From NCBI GenBank assembly GCA_036365145.1, contig JAEOAD010000001.1, positions 102,210,001 through 102,274,000 on the forward strand: DNA of 64,000 nt, given 5' to 3'. A program made the position numbers and the translations under genes. This DNA comes from Orientallactaga sibirica (lineage: Eukaryota; Chordata; Mammalia; Rodentia; Dipodidae). Positions 20,256 to 31,097 of this stretch are shown piece by piece (the stretch's first letter is position 1; every line of letters starts with the position of its first letter). The notes under the pieces are model-generated. The model was not told where the DNA came from, did no database searches, and saw only the letters and a program-made list of their open reading frames with translations.

Positions 20256-20600
20256 ATGAGCTTAAAAGAAGATTGAGGGTGCCAGATAAAATGGGTCAGT
20301 GAATTTGAAAACAGATCAATAGAAATGCTAATAACTGAATTCAAGGCAGAAAAGAGATTCAAGAAAAATTAAAGAGTCTCAATTACCCCTGGGTTAATAT
20401 AAAAAATTCTAACATATAGAGCTGTGTCCCTAATAAAGAGAAAACAATATTGATTTATTTCCCTACAAAATAGTGGCTTAAAAGTTTTCAAACTTGATGA
20501 AGGATAAAAATTAGACTCCAGAATCTTAGTAAACCCTTATAAGGATAAATACAAAGAAAGCTACACCTGGACACCTTTTACTCCAACTGCTATGAGCAAA
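20256..20600 (+). mobile_element. Ancient LINE1/HAL1-like ORF1-region fragment
   Basis: 'gtcagtgaatttgaaaacagatcaatagaaatg' and, later, 'ggataaatacaaagaaagctacacctggacaccttttactccaactgct' recall the ORF1 coding region of old mammalian LINE1/HAL1 elements. Many stops; non-functional. Confidence 0.55.
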
Positions 20601-20611
20601 AGAATCTGTAC

Positions 20612-20824
20612 CCTCTTTTTAAAAAAATTTATTTGAGAGAGAGAAAGAGGCAGAGAGAGAAAGAAAGAGAGACATGGGCATGCCAGGGTCTCCAGCCACT
20701 GCAAACAAACTCCAGACACATGTACTATCTTGTGCACCTGGCTTATGTGGGACCTGGGAAATTGAACCTGGGTCCTTTGGCTTTGTAGGCAAGTGCCTTC
20801 ACTGCTAAGCCATATCTCCAGCCC
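20612..20824 (-). mobile_element. B2-superfamily SINE
   Basis: Long GA-rich tail, 'catgggcatgccagggtctccagccactgcaaacaaactccagacac' to 'ctaagccatatctccagccc'. Confidence 0.95.
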
Positions 20825-23236
20825 GAAGCTATACACTCTGCACATCAAAAATTCAATCAATCCTCTTCCCTCCAAAGTTGCTCCCTCTTTGCTCTTTCCT
20901 CTCTCAGGAAATGGTGCGGGCACACATTCTCCTGTAAGAGGGAAGTGTGGAGTCCATCTTGTCTCATCCTTCTCATTTTCCTCCTACCTCAAATGGACCC
21001 TGATTCCATCTGTTACAGCATATGTAGCCCAAACCTCTTTGCTCTCTCACAGCTGCTATCATAGTCCCTTATCATTTGGAACTGCGCAGGGCGGTGTGTG
21101 TGTGTGTGTGGGGGGTGGGCTCCTAATTTTCTTACCCTGCTCTCTCCTCTTTCAGCTACCAGAATGGTTATTTTTAAGCCCTTATTCTGATCTTGCCACT
21201 TCCCACTTGAAAATGCTTGAGTGGTTTTCCATCCCTTTGGAAATAAAGTTTCAGAACCTTAGTGTGACCTGGAAGATCTGTCCTTCCAGATCTGGGTCCT
21301 GCCAATATTCCTGGCCTTAGTCATGCCACACCACTGAGGTCTCTGAATGAGCCATAGTGCCACCCTTCTGTGGCTTTCTTATGTGGATCGAGTTTTATGG
21401 AAGGGTTCCTCCTGCTGCATTGACTAATTTGTACTCATCCTTATATCCTCCGATCAACAATCGTGTCCTTTTGGAAAATTTCCCTGGCTGTCCCAAGAAC
21501 TAGAGGTCCCCCTGCTCCTCATTCAGGATGTCCTGGCATCTCGTGCTTGCTTATTTCTATTATGTCTGATGTTCTCCAGAGCTCTCCTCGATGCTGCTGC
21601 TTTGAGATCAGGTCTGATTCATCTGTAGAACTCCCGAACAAGGCAAGGAGCGGGTGATCAAGTTTGCTGAACAAGCAAAAGTCGAGTGAAGCTGTTTGAA
21701 TTCTTACCTATATGAAGCCTAGTCCTTTCTTAGCCAGTAAGTTCTTTTGCTACCATAAGCCTTTCCAAATAAAAATATCTTGGTGAGAAAATCAGAAAAG
21801 AACCCCTATGCTTCAGTATTTCTTCATTTTTTTTCTTTTATTCCCATTGACCTCTCAGATGATTAGCATGTCTTGAAGACCCCTACTTGAAAGGTAGGCA
21901 TATATTTTATGTTTATTTCTGAAGTTTATCACTACTCTAGAGCTTTCTGTAGTCACTTCTGGATGAGCCCAGAGTTCTTACCCTGCACCCATGTCACATG
22001 TAACACAGGCAAAGCTTTCAAACCTTTCCTCTTAGAGAGTTCCAGCCCACACCACACACACAGTGTCTGTTGCCGACTCTTCTACTTTAGCATGAGGGAA
22101 ACCGCTTCACAGTTCACTGAATGGCCACTCAAAAGCAGCTGCAGTCGCATCAGCAAAGGTGAACCAAAAAAGGGAAGGAAGGAAGTTGTCAAAAACAGTG
22201 AGTAATGGTAGAGCTAAAAAAAAAAAAAATCAATATCTGTCCATATATTTCTATGTATGAGGTGCATCCATCAAAGTGAGTGGGTGACATTCGCCCCAGC
22301 CTAGCCAAGTGAGCCCGAACCAGATGAGTCACCTTTTGTGTTATCAGCAAACCACCCAGACTCTCTGCCTGCTAGTTAACAGGCTCCCTGAAAGAAGCTC
22401 TATGCTGACTCTCACTAATTGAATCTCTAAATGGAATCCAATTGCCAGCCAATGCACAAACTTCCTCCCTACTTTCAGGTTGTTCCCAATCGTCTTTCTA
22501 ATCGCTTTTGCAGTCAGGCTGGATTTGATTGTGGTTATCTTTATTTGCTTTGAGAAGGAATTGGAATACCTCCTCTTTTAACAGGATAATCATATAGCCC
22601 TCGTACAACTTGGGCAGAGCACAGAGGTGATCTCATAGGGTTTTTCCACTCCATGGATCGAATCCGATTTTAAAAACATATATATGTGAAAGCCCCAATG
22701 TTGCCTTTTAAATTCCCCTTTGTGCTCAAAGAGGAAGCTTGTTAAATAGTTTCAGCAAAGCACCAGGAGTCTCCGATGACACTGATTCTCAGAGTTCTGG
22801 AAAGAAACCTTGGTCTCTCTAGCTGTTGGTTTGAGATGAGCAAACTTCCCTTTCTCTTGAACCAGAGATCAGCCTGTCCTCTAACGAACATGACACACAA
22901 ATCTGACAAATGTTCCATCTTTTTCCACCCCGGCTCATGCTGGGCCCTTCTGGCTCTCCTGTCCCCTGGATTTCTCCTCTGGTCTTAGTCATCTTCCGAG
23001 GCCTGCTGTCTCCCGAGATCCTTCCCAGCATTCTGCCTGGTGGGGAGCTTTTTCCTCTGAACTCTGCTGGCATCTAGGTCACAGTCCCTCACTGACATTT
23101 AGTTCCAAGACAGGACCTGTGCTGAATTCTTGTTTGCTCACCTATTGGGTGGTGCTGCTGAGCTAACAAGCTGAGTGTCCAATGCTGCTGGCTGGGTAAC
23201 TGAACCACCTCTGCAGCTCTTAGAAATTTTACACAC
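20825..23236. other. Repeat-poor region, no gene recognised
   Basis: About 2.4 kb almost free of SINEs. A GT/G run lies at 21092-21118. ORFs up to 175 codons (20793-21320) start inside or next to a SINE and resemble no family. The 22270-22650 part is SINE-free with balanced composition and could be conserved non-coding DNA, but that cannot be judged without alignment. Confidence 0.4.
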
Positions 23237-23458
23237 ATTGGGGCTGGGGAGATGGCTCAGCTGGTAAAGTGACCTCAGTTCATCCCCCAGCACCCACGTA
23301 AAAGCTGGGTGCAGTGGGATGTGCCTGTAATCCCACGTGATGGGGAAACAGAGACAGAAGGAATCTCAGGGCTTACTGACTAGCCCATTAGCTGATTTGG
23401 TGAGCTCCTGGTCCAATGAGAGACCCGATCTCAAAAATGAGGTAAAGGGGGCTGGACA
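23237..23458 (+). mobile_element. B4-like composite SINE
   Basis: tRNA-like head 'ggggctggggagatggctcagctggtaaag' joined to a B1-like body 'aaagctgggtgcagtgggatgtgcctgtaatccc' and 'gtgagctcctggtccaatgagagacccgatctcaaaa'. That order is the arrangement of rodent B4/RSINE1 elements. Confidence 0.75.
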
Positions 23459-23700
23459 GATGGCTTAGTGGTTAAGAGCTTCCCTGTGAAGTCTAAGAAC
23501 CTGGTTCAAGGCTCAATTCCCCAGAACCCACATAAGCCAGATGCACAAGGTGGCACATGCATCTGGAGTTTGTTTACAGTGGCTGGAGGCCCTGGTGCAC
23601 CCATTCTCTATCTACCTGTCTCTTTCTCTGTTGCTCTAAAATAAATAAATAAAAAATAAACAAAAAAATTAAAAAAAAAACCAAAAGTTATTTTTTAAAA
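23450..23700 (+). mobile_element. B2-superfamily SINE
   Basis: 'ggctggacagatggcttagtggttaagagcttccctgtg' to an (AAAT)-rich tail. 'aaaatgaggtaaaggg' occurs just before it and again after it at about 23697-23712: target-site duplication. Confidence 0.95.
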
Positions 23701-23708
23701 ATGAGGTA

Positions 23709-23930
23709 AAGGGCTGGAGAGATGGCTCAACAGTTAAAGCACTTGCCTGCAAAGCCTAATGACTGGGGTTCAGTTTTTGAGTTCCCATGTAAAGCCAGAT
23801 ACACAAAGTGATGCATGCATCAGAAGTTCATTTGCAATAGCTAGAGACCCTGGCATGTCCATTCTCTCTCCTTTCTTTCTCTCTCTCCTTTCTCTGCTTG
23901 CAAATAAATAAATAATTTTAATAAAAAATG
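23709..23930 (+). mobile_element. B2-superfamily SINE
   Basis: Third tRNA-type SINE in a row: 'gggctggagagatggctcaacagttaaagcacttgcc', CT tail and 'caaataaataaataatttt'. Confidence 0.94.
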
Positions 23931-23936
23931 CAGTTG

Positions 23937-24150
23937 AGGGCTGGAGAGATGGCTTAGCAGTTAAGGTGCCTACCTGCCAAACCTAAGAATGCCTGTTCGA
24001 TCTCCAGGTCCCACGTTTAGCCAGATGTAAAGTGATGCAAGTGTGCAATGCTGCATTTGCCCACTAGGAGGCACATGTGTCTGAAATTCATTCACAGCGG
24101 CTGAAAGACTGCTGACGTGCCCATTCTCTCTCTCTGCCTCTTCCTCTCTG

Positions 24151-24217
<67 letters not shown>

Positions 24218-24242
24218 GTCTCTCTCAAGTAATAATTTTAAA
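23937..24242 (+). mobile_element. B2-superfamily SINE, long variant, with extended TC tail
   Basis: Has the extra block 'gatgcaagtgtgcaatgctgcatttgcccactaggaggcac'. The TC tail has expanded to about 105 bp (24126-24230). 'aaaaatgcagt' before and after is a target-site duplication. Confidence 0.94.
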
Positions 24243-24551
24243 AATGCAGTCAAGAGCAATTGAGGAAGACAGTCTACATTATCTTATAGCCTCTAAATAC
24301 ATGTACAAACATGCATGCTCACTTGCGTACACATACACCTGCCCACACACTTATGACCATGCAACACACATACACATGTCAAAAAAACCCCAAAACACTA
24401 ATCTGAAAAAAAATATATATATGTCCAGGCCTTATCGTAGACCTTCTGAACTAGTGTCACCCCACAGGTGACTCAGACTGCCCGCTGGAATGAGAACCAT
24501 GGCTTTGCCACCACTGATGCGTCTAATGAGTTAACATACAGATTGACACTT

Positions 24552-24726
24552 TTTTTTTAATTTGAGAGAGAGAGAATGGGCGTGCCAGCAGCCTCTCAAC
24601 TGCTGTGAACTAACTCCAGACACGTGCGCCCCCTTGTGGGCAAGTGCAGCATTGAGCCCTTGCATCACTTTGTGTTCTTAGGCTTGACAGGCTGGCGCCT
24701 TAACTGTCAAGCCATCTCTCCAGCCC
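24552..24726 (-). mobile_element. B2-superfamily SINE, long variant
   Basis: Includes 'cgcccccttgtgggcaagtgcagcattgagcccttgcatcacttt'. The words 'cagattgacacttttt' and 'cagattgacattttta' flank it as a target-site duplication. Confidence 0.95.
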
Positions 24727-24879
24727 CAGATTGACATTTTTATAAATGATGAACTGGCATGACAAATGCTAGTTACAGTCTGTAGTCAACACTGTGGCTA
24801 TCCCCACCCTAGTCTCCTAGTTCTTACTCCTTACCCAGGGGTTCTGTTCAGAGACTGACCTCACCCTCAGGGTCCAGTG

Positions 24880-24880
<1 letters not shown>

Positions 24881-24911
<31 letters not shown>

Positions 24912-25048
24912 CGAGGTAGGGTCTCACTCTAGTCCAGGCTGACCTGGAATTCACTATGTAGTCTCAGGGTGGCCTTGAACTCATGTGATCCTCCTACCTC
25001 TGCCTCCCGAGTGCTGGGATTAACGGCGTGTGCCACCATGCCTGGCTT
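24881..25048 (-). mobile_element. B1-like SINE
   Basis: About 30 T, then near-consensus body. 'tccagtgaggtttt' and 'tccagtgaaggttt' flank it as a target-site duplication. Confidence 0.96.
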
Positions 25049-25909
25049 TCCAGTGAAGGTTTGATTGGCCCAAGGCTAAATCTATGATTCAGAAAGGGGC
25101 AATGTGGCCCAGATCTAGCCACTGAGACACAGGAGGCTTGCTGGAGGATTCTGGAGGAGACTTCTTATGCTTCGGGGACTCTTCTCCCTTGCATGCCCTA
25201 TACACGTGGGCACATGGATGTGTGTGCAAGTGAGCATGAATTTATGGGTTTTACTGACACCCACCCTATGCCATTTTCCTCCTCCTTCCCTCCATCCTTC
25301 TCCAGAGGGAACTAGCCTTAGGATGATGTGGAAAAAAGAACTTACAGATCCTAGATGGTGGGTTGAGCAGAATCCTGAGCTGATAGTTTTTCAGCTGCTT
25401 ATGGTACCTAATTGTGCCTAGTCGTTCAAGGCAGTTTTGAAACTTGTGACTGAAATATTCTCCTGGCTACGTTTGCTTTATTCCTCTTATTTCATGTCTC
25501 ATCTGACACGGTACATAGACATTCATTGAGTAAATGGTGGATGGATTGATGGATGAATTTATAGTCATGGAGTATGGGTATAAGCCAAGAGATGGGGTAA
25601 AGTAATAACGAAACAAAATCCTTGTCCTTGTGGATTTTCTGTCTGGTGGAAGAAAACTTGCAGGCCAGGTTAATCAGCAGCTTTGTGTTTCTGCTTGTGC
25701 AATAGGTTCAACTAATATAAGTAAGTGGTCAGAATGGGAACCCTTGGGCCACAGGCTCGCTGCCAGGAATTCACTTGACCACCAGGGTAGTTTTCTGCAG
25801 CTAAAGAGAAAGGAAATGACAACTGGGGTCACAAAGAATACTTTGTCCCCAAGTTTTGTGACTCACAGAAAAAACTGCAGAGCCCTGGATCTCTCATAAG
25901 ATAGGATTG
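25049..25909. other. Mostly unique sequence, possible LINE2 trace
   Basis: 'cattcattgagtaaatggtggatgg' and 'aaaatccttgtccttgtggattttctgtctggtgg' (25525-25655) are reminiscent of LINE2 3' sequence. No exon recognised; ORFs of 84-89 codons look like chance. Confidence 0.35.
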
Positions 25910-26055
25910 GAGCCAGGCATGGTGGCGCATGCCTTTAATCTCAGCATTCAGGAGACACAGGTAGGAGGATCACCGTGAATCGAGGCCACCCTGAGACTAC
26001 ATAGTGAATTCCAGGTCAGTCTGAGCTAGACCCTACCTCAGGGAAAAAAAAAAAA
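25910..26055 (+). mobile_element. B1-like SINE
   Basis: 'gagccaggcatggtggcgcatgcctttaatctcagcattcagg' to 'gctagaccctacctcag'; a few bases of the 3' end are deleted. Confidence 0.93.
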
Positions 26056-26111
26056 TTGGTATGGATGGGGACCAAGTGGAGAGGGACATATGAGTTAGGA
26101 ATACGTGTTAT

Positions 26112-26276
26112 TTATTTATTTATTTTTGTTTGTTTGTTTTTTAAAGACAGTGTCTCATGTGGACTGCGCCAACTTCAAACTCACTTTATGATCACTTTAT
26201 GATCACTTTCATGATTCCCGTGACTGTATCTCCCTAGTGCTGGTGTTAGAGGATTACACCCCCACACCCAGCTCTG
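26112..26276 (-). mobile_element. Old B1-like SINE
   Basis: 'ttttttaaagacagtgtctcatgtggactgc...ccctagtgctggtgttagaggattacacccccacacccagctc'. Highly diverged. An inner 12-bp word 'actttatgatc' is tandemly repeated. Confidence 0.65.
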
Positions 26277-26311
26277 AAAAAATAAAGTCTAGTGTTTTTC
26301 TAAGTAATATA

Positions 26312-26472
26312 TTTTAGCTGGGCGTGGTGGCTCATGCCTTTAATCTCAGCACTTGAGAGGCAGAGATAGGAGGATCGCCATGCGTTCGAGGCCACCCTGA
26401 GATTACATACTTAATTCCAGGTCAGCCTGGGCCAGAGTGAGACCCTACCTCAAAAATAATAATAATAATATA
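26312..26472 (+). mobile_element. B1-like SINE with (AAT)n tail
   Basis: 'agctgggcgtggtggctcatgcctttaatctcagcacttgagagg' to 'gagaccctacctcaaaaataataataata'. Confidence 0.94.
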
Positions 26473-26653
26473 TTTTATGTATTTTAGAGAGAGAGAGAGA
26501 GAACTGGCACACTAGGGCCTCTAGCCACGGCAAATGAACTGCAGATAATGCGCCACTTTGTGCAGCTGGCTTACATGAGTCCTGGGGAATTGAACCTGGG
26601 TCCTAGGCTTCACAGGCAAGTGCTTTAACCACTAAGCCATCTCTCCAGCTCCA
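26473..26653 (-). mobile_element. B2-superfamily SINE
   Basis: GA-rich tail at 26488-26502, 'ctagccacggcaaatgaactgcagataatgcgccac' to 'ctaagccatctctccagc'. 'aagtctagtgt' (26284) and 'aagtctaatgt' (26653) may be a target-site duplication shared with the adjacent B1. Confidence 0.93.
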
Positions 26654-26837
26654 AGTCTAATGTGTTCAATGAATGAAATTCAGAGTAGGGGGAAACTGAT
26701 GACCTAATAGATGTTGTTGTTTAAGTCTTCGTGAGCCAATGAGGTAAGGTAGGACCAGCTCATCTCCAGATCTTCTCTCTGGAACTGACACACGTTTCCG
26801 TAACATGCATTGGTTCCCTGAAACAAGAAGATAACTG

Positions 26838-26992
26838 GGGCCGAGCGTGGTGGCGCACGCCTTTAATCCCAGCATTTGGGAGGCAGAGGTAGGAGGATTG
26901 CTGTGAGTTTGAGGTCACCCTGAGACTACATCGTGAATTCCAGGTCAGTCTGGGCTAGAGTGAAACCCTACCTTGAAAAACCAAAAAAAAAA
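26838..26992 (+). mobile_element. B1-like SINE
   Basis: 'ggggccgagcgtggtggcgcacgcctttaatcccagcatttggg' to 'gaaaccctaccttgaaaaacc'. Its A-tail seeds the following purine tract. Confidence 0.95.
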
Positions 26993-27199
26993 AGAAGAAG
27001 AAGAAGAAGAAGAAGGAGGAGGAGGAGGAGGAGGAGGAGGAGGAGGAGGAGGAGGAGGAGAAGAAGAAGAAGAAGAAGAAGAAGAAGAAGAAGGAGAAGA
27101 AGAAGAAGGAAGAAGGAGGAGGAGGAGAGGAGGAGGAGGAGGAGGAGGAGGAGGAGGAGGAGGAGGAGAAGAAGAAGAAGAAGAAGAAGAAGAAGAAGG
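26991..27199. repeat. (GAA)n/(GGA)n polypurine tract
   Basis: About 205 bp of pure purine on the plus strand, with blocks of AAG and GGA triplets alternating. Poly-Arg/Glu/Gly and poly-Leu ORFs here are products of the repeat, not genes. It grew from a B1 A-tail. Confidence 0.98.
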
Positions 27200-27689
27200 A
27201 AACTGGGATGGACTCCCGTCCCTATCTCACACCTTTTCACCTGATTTTAACATTGCAGTTTTCTCTAGGAGACCACCCCTTCCCTGCCCTCAAAAGACCA
27301 GCTCAGTGATGCCAACTCCCAACCACATGCTTCCATCTAGGAGTGGCCGAAGGACTTGGCATAGCTAGTTAGCATATTTCATCCCTTTGGACCATGATTG
27401 GTTCAAGGATGGACACAGGGGCCACCTTAGTCCAGTGAAGTTCAACTCTGGAGTATTTTAGGAAATTTCTGAGAGGGGGCTTGTTCAGTTGCAGCTGAGG
27501 TTGCCAAACAATGTAGAATGTACAGTCAGCGATCTCAAAAGCCACTGCATGAGGAGGAGGGTCTGGAGGCAAGTGAAGCTAGCACAGAGGAAAGCCGGAG
27601 GGCAGAGGTGAGAGGGAGAGGCAAGAAAGAGAGATGGAAAGACAGCAGTTATTGTGATGTAATTTGAATCGCTAGAACCAACTGCCTGA
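27200..27689. other. Unique sequence, no gene recognised
   Basis: No repeat core. The 180-codon minus-strand ORF (27485-28027) starts in a B1/B2 pair and shows no domain. Confidence 0.4.
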
Positions 27690-27786
27690 TAAGGTTGTCT
27701 TGGATAAGGTTCGTCTCCCAAGGGTTCACGTGTTGGAAACTTGGTTCCTAGTGTGGCAGTACTGAGAGGGTCTTTGAGAGGTGAGG
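27690..27786 (+). mobile_element. MLT1-type LTR, 5' part, split
   Basis: 'gggttcacgtgttggaaacttggttcctagtgtggcagtactgagagggtctttgagaggtgagg' matches the front of mammalian MLT1/MST-type MaLR LTRs. It resumes at 30219 after about 2.4 kb of inserted elements. Confidence 0.65.
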
Positions 27787-27998
27787 CCCTGAGCTGGTGA
27801 GGTGGCTCAGCACTTAAAGACGCAGCAAAGCCTGCTGGCCAGGGTTTGAGTCCCCAGTACCCACATAAAGCCAGACGCATAAGGTGACACATGCATCCGG
27901 AGTTCACGTGCAGCAGCCAGAAGTTCTGTTGCATCCATGTGCTCTCACTCTTTCGCTTTCTCTCTCTCTCTCTACATCTTGAATAAATTATATATACA
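27787..27998 (+). mobile_element. B2-superfamily SINE
   Basis: 'ctgagctggtgaggtggctcagcacttaaag...cccagtacccacataaagccagacgc', CT tail. Inserted in the MLT1-type LTR. Confidence 0.92.
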
Positions 27999-28002
27999 TA
28001 TA

Positions 28003-28147
28003 TATGTTTTTCAAGGTAGGATTTCACTCTAGTCTAGGCTGACCTGGAATTCACTATGTAGTCTCAGGGTGGCCTCGAACTCTTGCCAATCCTCCTGCCT
28101 CTGCCTCCCGAGTGCTAGGATTAAAGGTGTGCGCCACCACACCCAGC
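28003..28147 (-). mobile_element. B1-like SINE
   Basis: 'gtttttcaaggtaggatttcactctagtctaggctgacc' to 'gcgccaccacacccagc'. Confidence 0.95.
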
Positions 28148-29264
28148 TTAAATTTTTTTTTGATTTTTTTATTACTGACAACTTCCATAATTATAGACAA
28201 TAAACCATGATAATACCTTCCCCCCTCACTTTCCCCTTCACAACTCCACTCTCCATAATATCTTCTCCCCATCTCAATCAGTTTCTCTTTGATTTTGATG
28301 TCATCATCTTTTCCTCCTATTATTCTGGTCTTGTGTAGGTAGTACCAGGCACTGTGAGGTCATGGATATCCAGGCCATTTAGCGTCTGAAAGAGTGCATT
28401 GTAAGGAGTCCTACCCTTCCTTTGGCTCTTACATTCATCCCGCCACCTCTTCCACAATGAACCCTGAGCCTTGGAAAGTGTGATAGAGATGTTTCAGTGC
28501 TGAACACTCCTCTGTCACTTCTTCTTAGCACTATGGTGACTTTTGAGTCATCCCAGAGGTTACTGCCATCTGAAAAGAGAAGCTTCTCTAACCAAAAGTG
28601 AGAGTAGCATTAATATTTGGTATGAACATTAAGAGAAGTGTTTACCTGGGCAGTTTGGTGAGCACAATTATATGCATTTAGACAGACACCAGCAGACATT
28701 ACACCCCTAGGGCTCATAACTTCTCTTGTCAGAGGTTTTCAGTATCAGGCATATATTCCCTCCTGTGGAGCAGACCTCCAGTCCAATTAGAGAGCCTTTA
28801 GTTTCCCCCATAGCAGACATGCCACTATTGTACCGTTGGCTCATTTGGCCTGGCTGACCAAACTTAAGGCTTGCAGTGTCCATTGTTGTTTATCTCCACT
28901 GATGACTTCTCTCTCCCATAGCGCTGCATTCAGCATAGCTTTTTCCAGGTTTCTGTCAGCTGTCTACTCAGAGGAGGTTTTCAGCTCCGCTCCAGCAGGA
29001 TTTCTCAGTGACCTTGCAGCCCAAGTATGTGGAGTCTTTAGCAATAGGGTCTTACCATCTATTCCTGGTGGGAAATCAAGAGCCTTGGCAATGGCCTGTA
29101 ATGTTTTGGGGGCATCAGGGACCTCCCTGGCCAACAACTAACTGGAAGGTATCCCATCCCCAGCACACTAAAATTTTTCTAGTAACAATCTATGGCTTCT
29201 GAATGAGCTATTGTCCAAAAAAGCAGGTTTCCATATGATTTATTCATACCCTCTTAGATTTAAA
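28148..29264 (-). mobile_element. LINE1 3' end (minus strand)
   Basis: Begins with T-rich sequence, then 'attactgacaacttccataattatagacaataaaccatg'. This is the reverse of the same 3' sequence found on the plus strand at 31668-32640, 44355 and 54505. It continues upstream at 29568 after a B2 insertion, where it includes 'gatccacaaatgagagagaacatgtggtgcttggctttctggg'. That phrase is close to the end region of mammalian LINE1 ORF2 read backwards. No intact ORF. Confidence 0.8.
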
Positions 29265-29567
29265 AAAATTTTTTTAAATTATTTTATTTATTTTTGGAGA
29301 GAGACACAGAGAGAAACAGATAGAGAGGAGAGAGGAAGACAGATAGTGCTGGGCGCGCCAGCAGTCTCTCAGCTGCTGTGAACGAAATCCAGATGTGTCT
29401 GCCCCCTTGTTGTCAAGTGCAGCATTGCGCCCTTGTGTCACTTTGCATCTGGTAAACGTGGGACCTGGAGATTGGAACCGCTGGAGATTGGAACTGCTGG
29501 AGATTGGAACCAGCGTTCTTAGGATTAGCAGGCAGGCACCTTAACTGCTAAGCAATCCCTCCAGCCC
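29265..29567 (-). mobile_element. B2-superfamily SINE, long variant, with a tripled internal word
   Basis: 'cgcccccttgttgtcaagtgcagcattgcgcccttgtgtcacttt' shows the long type. A 17-bp word 'ctggagattggaac' + 3 is repeated three times at about 29466-29514. 'ccctcttagattt' flanks it (29250 and 29568): target-site duplication inside the LINE1. Confidence 0.95.
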
Positions 29568-29805
29568 CCTCTTAGATTTTGATTAACCCTCCCCTGACCT
29601 TTCCTTTACTCAGTCTCTTCCCCTGACCTCACTTAGGCCTTTCCACTCCCAGTAATCTACTTACACATATATAATACCATCCCAACTTACATAAAAGTTC
29701 AAACATTTGTAGCTAGGATCCACAAATGAGAGAGAACATGTGGTGCTTGGCTTTCTGGGCCTGGGTTACCTCACTAAGAATAATCCTTTCCAGATTAAAA
29801 TACTT
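29568..29805 (-). mobile_element. LINE1 3' end, continuation
   Basis: Upstream part of the LINE1 copy that begins at 28148, 5' truncated near 29805. Confidence 0.72.
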
Positions 29806-29814
29806 TTTCTAAAA

Positions 29815-30054
29815 AAAAAATATATATATATATTTATTTATTTATTTATTTATTTATTTATTTGAGACAGAGAGAGGAAGAGAGAGAGAAGAGAGAGGAA
29901 GAATGGGCACACCAGGGTCTGTAGCCACTGCAAATGAACTCCAGACGCATGTGCCACCATGTACATCTGGCTTACATGGGACCTGGAGAATCGAACCTGG
30001 GTCCTTGGGCTTCGCAGGCATGTGCCTTAACTGCTAAGCCATCTCTCCAGCCCT
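29815..30054 (-). mobile_element. B2-superfamily SINE
   Basis: (TA)n and (TTTA)n run at 29820-29862, GA tail, 'ccaccatgtacatctggcttac' to 'ctctccagccc'. 'taaaatacttttt' flanks it on both sides. Confidence 0.96.
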
Positions 30055-30134
30055 AAAATACTTTTTTTTAAAAAACATAAGTGAGCCTTGCCTAAAACAA
30101 TAGTTAGCAAGCTTAAAAACACAACAAAACAAAA

Positions 30135-30215
30135 CCTCATAGTAAATTCCAGGTCAGACTGGGCTAAAGTGAGACCCTGCCTTGAAAAAACAAAAACAAA
30201 ACAAAACCAAAAAAA
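30135..30215 (+). mobile_element. B1-like SINE 3' fragment
   Basis: Only the last third: 'catagtaaattccaggtcagactgggctaaagtgagaccctgccttg' and an (AAAAC)n tail. Confidence 0.85.
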
Positions 30216-30218
30216 AGT

Positions 30219-30538
30219 GATGTGGGGCCTAGTAGGGAGGCACTAGGTCATGAGTCCTTATTCTCATAAGGTGTTAAGGAATTTCTTGAGGGACCCAAGC
30301 TAGTTCTCACGAGAGGACTGGCCGTAAAAGAGTGAGACTGGTCTCTTCCCATCTCCTGGATTCCTCTTACCTCATCATCTCTCTCACTACTGTGGTCCCA
30401 TCTGCCACAAGGTCAACGGAACTGAGGAGTCACAGCACCATGCCCTTGAACCTCTAAAACTACAACCATCTTGTCCCTAAGCATTACCCACCCAACCTCA
30501 GGTATTTTGTTACAGTAATGGAAAACAGATCAATACAG
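30219..30538 (+). mobile_element. MLT1-type LTR, 3' part
   Basis: 'gggcctagtagggaggcactaggtcatgagtcc...' to 'ctcaggtattttgttacagtaatggaaaacagatcaatacag'. The ending is the conserved 3' terminus of MLT1/MST LTRs. The front half lies at 27690-27786. Confidence 0.8.
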
Positions 30539-30663
30539 GAGACTCACTCTTCTCTATTACTAATGCTTACGAGTGCCTGAATTGGGTTTCCATCACTTGC
30601 AACCTGGGTTCCTGAACTGGTAAGCAATAGACATTATGATCACAAGTGATTTTTCCCCCCATC

Positions 30664-31059
30664 TGTTGTAGTCAGCTTCATGTTGCTGGGATGAACCTCC
30701 AGGCCAGGCACAGTTTATGGGAGGAAGGGATTTATTGGAAGCTTACAGATCCAGGGGACGTTCTATCATGTCTGAAGAAGCTGGCCCCCTTTTGCAGACC
30801 CATGCAGATAGAGAAGAAACCACTACCAAAAGCAAGAGCAAAAGCTAGCAGCCGAACAACAGGGAACCCAGGCAGAACACCAACTGCTTTCTGCCTACCT
30901 TGGGCTAGAATTCCAGACCCACCCCCAAACACGCCTTAGGGCTGGACCCTAAGATTTGCTCACAGTGACACCTCCTCCAGCCAGGCAGCTGGAAATCCAA
31001 GTTACAACTTTGAATAAAACTTCTGAATCTACTGGACGACAGCCATTCAAACTACCACA
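30664..31059 (-). mobile_element. Solo MaLR-type LTR (396 bp)
   Basis: Minus-strand LTR from TG (31059) 'tgtggtagtttgaatggctgtcg' to CA (30664) 'gaagctgactacaaca'. The polyadenylation signal lies within 'gtaagcttccaataaatccc'. The flanks ccatc (30659-30663) and ccatt (31060-31064) fit a 5-bp target-site duplication with one change. It shares its ends and polyA region with the paired-LTR elements at 44430 and 52221 but is much more diverged, so it is an older or sister subfamily. Confidence 0.85.
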
Positions 31060-31097
31060 CCATTTTCCCAGAGCTGATAAGATCAAACTGGTTGACA

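Noticed and set aside
20793..21320. 175-codon forward ORF as an exon
   Set aside because: Starts in B2 SINE sequence, crosses a GT/G microsatellite, and shows no domain or plausible splice pair.
26933..27368. Long arginine-, glutamate/glycine- and leucine-rich ORFs
   Set aside because: They are the three readings of one GAA/GGA purine tract and its complement attached to a B1; no gene.
27485..28027. 180-codon minus-strand ORF as a gene
   Set aside because: Its first third lies in reverse B1 and B2 SINE sequence and the rest has no recognisable protein motif.
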